Source: Comamonadaceae bacterium | GTDB lineage: Bacteria; Pseudomonadota; Gammaproteobacteria; Burkholderiales; Burkholderiaceae_C | NCBI GenBank assembly: GCA_947464665.1 | Contig: CANHXV010000121.1 | Location: forward strand, 1-6,066 | Direction of reading: 5' to 3' | DNA: 6,066 nucleotides | Shown here: positions 1-4,608 of the stretch, one piece after another | How positions within the stretch are numbered: position 1 is the stretch's first letter | Layout of the letters: the number at the start of each line of letters is the position of its first letter | Translations under genes and position numbers: made by a program | The notes under the pieces: generated by a model | Seen by the model: the letters and a program-made list of their open reading frames with translations, nothing else | Told to the model about the DNA's origin: nothing | The model's database searches: none

Positions 1-6
1 CCCAGC
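1..6 (-). tRNA. possible 5' end of a third tRNA gene (thrT-like), cut by the window edge
   Basis: After the encoded CCA of tRNA-Gly the minus strand has an 8-nt spacer (TTTGTTGT) and then GCTGGG, which runs off the window. A G-rich hexamer directly after such a short spacer would fit the first acceptor-stem bases of another tRNA. The tyrU-glyT-thrT-tufB order known from proteobacteria predicts tRNA-Thr here. Only six bases are visible, so this is an inference from gene order and no fold can be tested. Confidence 0.25.
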
Positions 7-14
7 ACAACAAA

Positions 15-88
15 TGGAGCGGGAGACGGGAATCGAACCCGCGTCATTAGCTTGGAAGGCTAGGGTTCTACCATTGAACTACTCCCGC
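15..88 (-). tRNA. glyT: tRNA-Gly (anticodon UCC)
   Basis: The minus strand folds into a complete 74-nt cloverleaf including an encoded 3' CCA. The acceptor stem is GCGGGAG/CTCCCGC, all seven pairs perfect, with discriminator U73. The D arm is GTTC-AATGGTA-GAAC. The anticodon loop CTTCCAA carries UCC on a stem whose outermost pair is a C/A mismatch. The variable loop has 4 nt, and the T arm is GCGGG-TTCGATT-CCCGT. Anticodon UCC reads GGA and GGG glycine codons. It lies 59 nt downstream of tRNA-Tyr on the same strand with no promoter seen between them, so it is probably released from a shared precursor. The symbol glyT follows the E. coli tyrU-glyT-thrT-tufB locus by analogy. Confidence 0.97.
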
Positions 89-102
89 AGTCTCTCCAAA
101 TC

Positions 103-118
103 AATTACCGAAGTAATT
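103..118 (-). other. UUCG-tetraloop hairpin in the tRNA-Tyr/tRNA-Gly spacer
   Basis: In the minus-strand transcript the spacer contains AAUUAC-UUCG-GUAAUU, a perfect 6-bp stem closed by a C-G pair around a UUCG loop, the especially stable cUUCGg tetraloop class. No T-run follows, so it does not look like an intrinsic terminator. It more likely acts as a processing or stability element that keeps the two tRNAs apart in the precursor, or marks where nucleases enter. The fold is read directly from the sequence; the role is inferred. Confidence 0.6.
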
Positions 119-147
119 CACCAAGTCAGTCACAAAGCAAGTTTTGC

Positions 148-233
148 TGGTGGAGGAGACTGGATTCGAACCAGTGTAGGCGTAAGCCAACAGATTTACA
201 GTCTGCCCCCTTTAGCCACTCGGGCACCCCTCC
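148..233 (-). tRNA. tyrU: tRNA-Tyr (anticodon GUA)
   Basis: The minus strand gives an 86-nt class II tRNA with encoded CCA and a long variable arm, as expected for bacterial tRNA-Tyr. The acceptor stem GGAGGGG/CTCCTCC contains one G-U pair, with discriminator A73. The anticodon loop CTGTAAA carries GUA (plus-strand bases 197-199) on the stem GCAGA/TCTGT. The T arm is ACTGG-TTCGAAT-CCAGT. It is the first gene of the tRNA unit, about 14 nt behind the -10 element of a candidate promoter. The symbol follows the E. coli tyrU-glyT-thrT-tufB locus by analogy. Confidence 0.97.
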
Positions 234-293
234 TCAGCGAATCTCGGATTATGCCACTTTTTTCAAGGCTCCCGCAAGCTTCAGACTGTAAAT
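194..293. repeat. 12-nt inverted repeat pairing the ung 3' end with the tRNA-Tyr anticodon arm
   Basis: Plus-strand bases 194-205 (ATTTACAGTCTG) are the exact reverse complement of bases 282-293 (CAGACTGTAAAT). The first arm is the 5' anticodon stem and loop of tRNA-Tyr, including the GUA anticodon. The second arm begins at the last base of the ung stop codon. In an RNA reading through from ung into the tRNA, the two arms could form a 12-bp helix across 76 nt. A transcript starting at the tRNA promoter (start near 241) would lack the outer arm. Confidence 0.6.
248..277 (-). promoter_or_regulatory. candidate sigma-70 promoter of the tRNA-Tyr/Gly operon, extended -10
   Basis: On the minus strand a -10 hexamer CATAAT (bases 248-253, five of six matches to TATAAT) is preceded by TGG, giving the TGn extended -10 signature. 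A weak -35 match TTGCGG (bases 272-277) sits 18 nt upstream. Transcription would start near base 241, giving a leader of about 8 nt before tRNA-Tyr. The CCGAGA stretch after the -10 is fairly GC-rich, as in growth-rate-controlled stable RNA promoters. It fits into the 59 nt between the ung stop and tRNA-Tyr. The match is visible; activity is inferred. Confidence 0.6.
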
Positions 294-1078
294 TACCAAA
301 GGATTGGTTTTTTCTTTTGCCCCTTTAACCAGCGGTTAACTTGGCCAAAATGGCCACAACCCATGAACGGGGTGGGTGGCCGCAAAGCCGATAATGGGGA
401 TGGGTGATTGGCCTTCAAAATCAAGTGCCGACCCTGCTCATTCAAAGCCTCAATTTGGCTTGCCTTGCTTTGGGCGTGGGCACCCCACAACAAAAAAGCT
501 TTCGGCGCTGAGTGCACTGCAAGAGCTTGTATGAAATTGTCAGTGAGCACTTCCCAACCCCAATCGCTATGACTGGCAGGTATCGACTGCTCTACAGTCA
601 ACGCCGTGTTAAGCAATAACACGCCTTGTTCAGCCCAGCGCTCCAAAGCACCAGCATGGGAACCCGAAGGGATAGGAGTGCCCAAGTCACGCTGAATTTC
701 CTTGAAAATGTTGCGCAAACTGGGCGGGATTTTTTGACCCGCCCCCACAGAAAATGCCAAGCCCTGAGCTTGATCAGGGCCGTGATAGGGGTCTTGCCCC
801 AACACCACCACTTGAACTTTTTCAAAGGGCGTGAGCGCCAAGGCCCGATAAGGCGAATGGGGAAAGATCACTTGCCCCGCCGCCAAGCTGGCGCGCAGCT
901 TTTCGTCCAGAATGAGTCCCGCAGGGCTGCGCCAAAAGTCGCTTAAAAGTTCGCGCCACGAATCTGACAGTCCCGCCGTGCTGAGCGGCCAGTCAGACAC
1001 CAACAACTGATTCGAGGGCGCCGGCACCACCAAACGGGCAGCCTCTTCACTGAACAAGTCGGTTTGATTCAGCCGCAT
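293..1078 (-). CDS. ung: uracil-DNA glycosylase, family 1
   Basis: This enzyme removes uracil from DNA, cutting the N-glycosidic bond as the first step of base excision repair. At 261 residues it is slightly longer than the usual 220-230, with a poorly conserved N-terminal tail of about 30 residues. Family 1 motifs are all present: GQDPYH at 94-99 with catalytic Asp96 and the thymine-excluding Tyr98, Phe109 in GLAFSV for uracil stacking, LLLNTALTV with Asn157 for uracil recognition, and HPSPLS at 225-230 with catalytic His225 and the DNA-inserting Leu229. The ATG at 1078 is the only ATG ahead of the conserved core. Its Shine-Dalgarno sequence is weak (GAAAG). It starts 15 nt after the trpC stop, so it is probably co-transcribed with or read through from the trp genes, and it ends 59 nt before tRNA-Tyr. 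No catalytic residue is missing. Confidence 0.97.
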   Translation of the reverse strand: MRLNQTDLFSEEAARLVVPAPSNQLLVSDWPLSTAGLSDSWRELLSDFWRSPAGLILDEKLRASLAAGQVIFPHSPYRALALTPFEKVQVVVLGQDPYHGPDQAQGLAFSVGAGQKIPPSLRNIFKEIQRDLGTPIPSGSHAGALERWAEQGVLLLNTALTVEQSIPASHSDWGWEVLTDNFIQALAVHSAPKAFLLWGAHAQSKASQIEALNEQGRHLILKANHPSPLSALRPPTPFMGCGHFGQVNRWLKGQKKKPILW

Positions 1079-1093
1079 TTTGGCTGCTTGCTT

Positions 1094-1882
1094 TCAATGA
1101 AAGAGGTCGGCCAGGGCTTGACCCGGATCGGCCGCCCGCATGAAGGCTTCCCCCACCAGAAATGCATTCACATGCGCTTCCCGCATTTTTTGGACATCTG
1201 CTGTCGACAAAATACCGCTTTCAGTGACCAATATTCGGTCGGCGGGCACATCTTTCAACATGCCCAAGGTGGCATCCAAGCTCACCTCAAAGGTTCTAAG
1301 GTTGCGGTTGTTGATGCCCACCAAGGGCGTCTTGAGTTTCAAAGCTCGGCTCAATTCTTCCGCGTCATGAACTTCTACCAAGACCGCCATGTCTAGGTTT
1401 CGAGCAATGGCCTCCAAGTCCTTCATTTGGGCATCGTCCAAGCAGGCTGCAATGAGCAAGATGCAGTCAGCGCCCATGGCGCGCGATTCGTAAATTTGAT
1501 AGGCATCGACCATGAAGTCTTTGCGCAGCACGGGCAAGTCGCAACTGGCTCTGGCTTGTTTCAAATAATCGCTACTGCCTTGAAAAAATTGAACGTCTGT
1601 GAGAACGGACAAGCATGCCGCACCATGCTCTGCATAACTTTGCGCAATGTCGGCGGGAATAAAGTCAGCGCGCAACACGCCTTTAGAAGGGCTGGCTTTT
1701 TTGATCTCAGCAATGACGGCGGCTTCTTGATTGGCTATTTTTCGTTGAATAGCGCCCACGAAATCACGCGTGAGAACCCGGCTTTCAGCATCAGCACGAA
1801 CCGCTTGAAATGACTTCATTTGGGACGCCAAAGCTATTTCTTCGTGCTTGACGGCCACAATTTTATTCAGGATGTCACTCAT
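1094..1882 (-). CDS. trpC: indole-3-glycerol phosphate synthase
   Basis: The product converts carboxyphenylamino-deoxyribulose phosphate to indole-3-glycerol phosphate, with loss of CO2 and water, in the cytoplasm. It is a single-domain (beta/alpha)8 barrel of 262 residues, not the TrpC-TrpF fusion found in E. coli. Visible active-site positions are Glu59 and Lys61 in AEIKKASPSKG, Lys121 in LRKDF (general acid), Glu170 in LVEVH (base), Asn191 and Arg193 in GINNRNL, and Glu221-Ser222 in TESGI for phosphate and substrate binding. These match the well-studied Sulfolobus enzyme with constant spacing from Lys121 onward. Its ATG overlaps the trpD stop by four bases (ATGA), which suggests translational coupling, and an AAAGG sequence lies about 9 nt upstream. 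TrpF must be encoded elsewhere. Confidence 0.98.
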   Translation of the reverse strand: MSDILNKIVAVKHEEIALASQMKSFQAVRADAESRVLTRDFVGAIQRKIANQEAAVIAEIKKASPSKGVLRADFIPADIAQSYAEHGAACLSVLTDVQFFQGSSDYLKQARASCDLPVLRKDFMVDAYQIYESRAMGADCILLIAACLDDAQMKDLEAIARNLDMAVLVEVHDAEELSRALKLKTPLVGINNRNLRTFEVSLDATLGMLKDVPADRILVTESGILSTADVQKMREAHVNAFLVGEAFMRAADPGQALADLFH

Positions 1883-2913
1883 GCTGCGCTGCCTTTTTGC
1901 GTGAACGCTACAAACTGAGCTAACTTTTGCTTGGCGGCGCCAGACTCAATGACTTGGCGCGCCAAAGCAACGCCGTCCTTGATGGAGGTGGTGACATTTG
2001 CCGCATACAAAGCTGCACCTGCATTCAAAATCACGATGTCGCGCGCTGCGCCAGCCTCGTTGTTCAAAACACCCCGCAAAACAGCTTGAGATTCTTCGGG
2101 CGTTTCAACGCGCAGCGTACGGTGACTGGCCATGGCCATGCCAAAGTCTTCGGGATGGATTTCATATTCAGAGAGATGGCCATCTTTCAATTCACCCACC
2201 AAGGTGGATGCGCCCAAGCTCACTTCGTCCATGCCATCGCGGCCGTACACCACCAGCGCATGCTCAGCACCCAAGCGTTGCAATGCACGAATTTGAATGC
2301 CCACCAAATCGGAGTGGAACACGCCCATCAAGATATTGGGTGCGCCTGCGGGATTGGTCAGCGGTCCCAAGATATTGAAAATGGTTCTGACGCCCAACTC
2401 CTTGCGCAATGCCGCCACATTTTTCATGGCGGGATGGTGGTTCGGCGCAAACATAAAACCAATGCCCACTTCTTGCACGCATTGTGCAATTTTTTCTGGC
2501 GACAAGTTGATGTTGGCGCCCAAACTTTCAAGCACATCGGCACTGCCCGATTTGCTGCTGACGCTGCGGCCGCCATGCTTGGCTGTTTTGGCGCCTGCAG
2601 CAGCAGCTACAAACATAGAGCAGGTTGAAATATTGAAGGTGTGCGAGCCGTCACCACCGGTGCCCACAATGTCAACCAGATGGCGCGTGTCGGGCACGTT
2701 GACTTTGGTTGAAAACTCTCGCATCACTTGTGCTGCTGCGGTAATCTCGCCAATGGTTTCTTTCTTCACACGCAATCCAGTGATCAGGGCGGCCGTCATC
2801 AAAGGCGACAACTCGCCGTTCATGATCATGCGCATGATGTGCAACATTTCATCGTGAAAAATTTCACGGTGCTCAATGGTTCTTTGCAATGCTTCTTGTG
2901 GCGTGATGGGCAT
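1879..2913 (-). CDS. trpD: anthranilate phosphoribosyltransferase
   Basis: TrpD transfers phosphoribose from PRPP to anthranilate, the second step from chorismate. With the ATG at 2913 the protein has 344 residues, the normal family length, and begins MPITPQEALQ as in related Burkholderiales proteins. Motifs are GTGGDG at 84-89 and KHGGRSVSSKSGSADVLE from 112 (PRPP and pyrophosphate binding), FAPNHHPAMK from 155 (anthranilate tunnel), GPLTNP at 183-188, and the metal-binding pair Asp229-Glu230 in GMDEVSL. The frame is open eight codons further, to a TTG at 2937, but that start has no convincing ribosome binding site, whereas AGAG (bases 2920-2923) lies 6 nt before the ATG. It is not fused to TrpG, unlike the E. 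coli protein. It overlaps trpC by 4 nt and contains no tryptophan residue. Confidence 0.97.
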   Translation of the reverse strand: MPITPQEALQRTIEHREIFHDEMLHIMRMIMNGELSPLMTAALITGLRVKKETIGEITAAAQVMREFSTKVNVPDTRHLVDIVGTGGDGSHTFNISTCSMFVAAAAGAKTAKHGGRSVSSKSGSADVLESLGANINLSPEKIAQCVQEVGIGFMFAPNHHPAMKNVAALRKELGVRTIFNILGPLTNPAGAPNILMGVFHSDLVGIQIRALQRLGAEHALVVYGRDGMDEVSLGASTLVGELKDGHLSEYEIHPEDFGMAMASHRTLRVETPEESQAVLRGVLNNEAGAARDIVILNAGAALYAANVTTSIKDGVALARQVIESGAAKQKLAQFVAFTQKGSAA

Positions 2914-2961
2914 GATGTTCTCTGCTTTTAAACTCAAAAAATAAGGGGTGGGTGATGGCGA
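2914..2961 (-). other. 48-nt aldolase-trpD spacer with trpD ribosome binding site
   Basis: This is the longest gap inside the gene string; the other junctions are 15 nt or less. It carries a T-run (TTATTTTTTG) but no stem in front of it, so it is not an intrinsic terminator. The sequence GCAGAGAAC before the trpD ATG supplies a modest Shine-Dalgarno (AGAG, bases 2920-2923). I see no good sigma-70 promoter pair. It may mark the junction at which the aldolase gene joined the operon (inference). Confidence 0.5.
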
Positions 2962-4023
2962 TCAAGCACCGAAGAATTGACGAATGGCTGCAATGGCGCG
3001 GTCAACACCCGCACGGTCTACATCCAAGTGTGTGACAAATCGCAAACGGTACAAACCGGTCATGTCAATGCCTTCACTTTTCAAATGCGCTTGCAAAGCC
3101 GCACCGCGGTCTTTGGCTTCACCCACCAAATCAACAAACAAGATATTGGTTTGGGGTGTTTCAAATTGCAGGCCAGGAATGCCCGCCAAGCCTTGCGCCA
3201 AATGCGCCATGAGTTGATGGTCTTCGGCCATTCTTGTCACGTGATGGTCTAAAGCATAGGAAACGGCGGCCGCCATGAAGCCCGCTTGACGCAAGCCACC
3301 ACCGGCCATTTTTCGCAGGCGATGCGCTTTGGCAATGTATTCCTTGGAGCCACACAAAGCAGACCCCATAGGAGCACCCAAGCCTTTGCTAAAACAAACA
3401 GAAACACTGTCAAAACATTGGGTGATATTTTTGACTTCATCGTAGGGTGAGGTGCCCAGTGCGGTCGCTTGCGCCACCGCGGCATTGAACAAGCGCGCAC
3501 CGTCTAGATGTCGAGCCAAACCTTTTTCTTGCACGAAATTGCTGTAGTCGTTCAAATAACTTTGGGGCAGCACTTTGCCACCCCATGTATTTTCCAATGC
3601 CACCATCTTGGTTTTTGCAAAGTGGGCGTCATCGGGTTTGATGGCGGCCTCAATGTCTTGCAATGCCAAACTGCCGTCGGCTTGTTGGGCAAGTGGCTGT
3701 GGTTGAACGCTGCCAAACACCGCTGCACCGCCCCCTTCCCATCGATAGCAGTGTGCCATCTGTCCCGCAATGTATTCATCGCCACGCTGGCAATGCGACA
3801 AGATGCCGCACAAGTTGCTTTGCGTACCTGTGGACATGAAGAGAGCCGCTTCAAAGCCCAACATGTTGGCAATTTTTTCCTGTAGCTCGTTCACGCTGGG
3901 GTCATCGCCAAACACATCATCGCCCACCAAAGCTTGGGCCATGGCTTCACGCATGCCAGTTGTTGGCCGTGTGACGGTGTCGCTTCGAAGATCGACGCGC
4001 GCTGAAGTCGTAATGGTGTTCAT
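2962..4023 (-). CDS. ltaE: low-specificity L-threonine aldolase (PLP-dependent, fold type I)
   Basis: The product is expected to split L-threonine and L-allo-threonine into glycine and acetaldehyde and may act on other beta-hydroxy amino acids. It has 353 residues and belongs to the beta-eliminating lyase/threonine aldolase family. Visible motifs are DLRSDTVTRPT from 11, GDDVFGDDPSVNELQ from 34, STGTQSN for PLP phosphate contact, His91 in AHCYRWEGGG stacking on PLP, His134 in DDAHFAKTK, HLDGARLFNA with the PLP-nitrogen Asp at 174, the Schiff-base lysine Lys213 in CFSKGLGAPMGS, and RFVTHLDV at 328-335 for the substrate carboxylate. The usual ENTHN motif reads ENTWGG (144-149). The ATG lies 1 nt after the trpG stop, with GGAAG about 9 nt upstream (bases 4033-4037), so it looks translationally coupled inside the trp string. 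Family is certain; substrate range is not, and the symbol is by similarity. Confidence 0.92.
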   Translation of the reverse strand: MNTITTSARVDLRSDTVTRPTTGMREAMAQALVGDDVFGDDPSVNELQEKIANMLGFEAALFMSTGTQSNLCGILSHCQRGDEYIAGQMAHCYRWEGGGAAVFGSVQPQPLAQQADGSLALQDIEAAIKPDDAHFAKTKMVALENTWGGKVLPQSYLNDYSNFVQEKGLARHLDGARLFNAAVAQATALGTSPYDEVKNITQCFDSVSVCFSKGLGAPMGSALCGSKEYIAKAHRLRKMAGGGLRQAGFMAAAVSYALDHHVTRMAEDHQLMAHLAQGLAGIPGLQFETPQTNILFVDLVGEAKDRGAALQAHLKSEGIDMTGLYRLRFVTHLDVDRAGVDRAIAAIRQFFGA

Positions 4024-4024
4024 G

Positions 4025-4603
4025 TCAGTGGTCTTCCAAGAAATTTTTCAGCATGGCATGACCATGCTCCGTGAGAATAGATTCGGGGTGAAACTGAACC
4101 CCTTCAATGGCCAAGCTGCGATGTCGCACACCCATGATCTCGCCATCATCGGTCCAAGCCGTGATTTCCAAATCGGCAGGACAACTTGCACGTTCAATGG
4201 CCAATGAATGGTAGCGGTTGACTGTGAATGTAGAGGGTAAGTTTCTAAACACGCCCTGCTGTGTGGTTTGAATGAGACTGGTTTTGCCATGCATCAACTC
4301 TTGCGCTCGTACAATCTTGCCCCCCAATGCGGCACCAATGCTTTGGTGCCCCAAGCAAACGCCCAAAATAGGCAGCTTGCCTGCAAAGTGCTGAATGGCT
4401 GCCACTGAAATACCAGCCTCTTTGGGTGAGCACGGGCCGGGTGAGATAACCAAGCGATCAGGCTTTCTCTCGGCAATGCCCTCCAGATCAATTTCATCGT
4501 TGCGAAAGACTTCAATGTCGGCGCCAAGTTCGCCAAAGTATTGAACAATGTTGTAAGTGAAGGAGTCGTAGTTGTCGACCATCAACAGTTTGATTTTTTT
4601 CAT
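4025..4603 (-). CDS. trpG: anthranilate synthase component II (glutamine amidotransferase)
   Basis: TrpG hydrolyses glutamine and passes ammonia to TrpE for anthranilate formation. It is a 192-residue class I amidotransferase, the normal length for an unfused TrpG/PabA. The catalytic triad is Cys83 in GVCLGHQS, His172 and Glu174 in VQFHPES. The N-terminal VDNYDSFTYNI, the oxyanion-region SPGPCSP (54-60), MHGKTS (104-109) and NRYHSL (129-134) are typical. TrpG and PabA are hard to separate by sequence and one protein can serve both anthranilate and 4-aminodeoxychorismate synthesis; its position directly behind trpE supports the trp role. It starts 5 nt after the trpE stop. There is no fused TrpD domain. 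Confidence 0.96.
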   Translation of the reverse strand: MKKIKLLMVDNYDSFTYNIVQYFGELGADIEVFRNDEIDLEGIAERKPDRLVISPGPCSPKEAGISVAAIQHFAGKLPILGVCLGHQSIGAALGGKIVRAQELMHGKTSLIQTTQQGVFRNLPSTFTVNRYHSLAIERASCPADLEITAWTDDGEIMGVRHRSLAIEGVQFHPESILTEHGHAMLKNFLEDH

Positions 4604-4608
4604 GTGGA

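Noticed and set aside
146..153. GCTGGTGG, identical to the E. coli Chi site
   Set aside because: It results from the tRNA-Tyr 3' CCA end and the bases after it, and the E. coli Chi sequence is not expected to act in Burkholderiales.
264..280. AAGCT/AGC-C-TT imperfect hairpin after ung considered as a terminator
   Set aside because: Only five pairs with a bulged C, and followed by an A-run rather than a T-run on the transcribed strand; it also overlaps the -35 region.
194..293. The tRNA-Tyr anticodon-arm copy as an integrase attachment-site remnant
   Set aside because: The match is inverted, only 12 nt, and covers the anticodon arm without extending further; no integrase gene or other mobile-element trace is present.
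14..328. 104-codon plus-strand frame with a protein-like string (GGDWIRTSVGVSQQIYSLPPLATRAPL)
   Set aside because: It is the antisense reading of the two tRNA genes, a well-known source of spurious hypothetical proteins; no ribosome binding site or independent support.
1927..2628. 233-codon plus-strand open frame inside trpD
   Set aside because: Antisense to conserved TrpD motifs; composition rich in His, Cys and Gln, with no recognisable domain.
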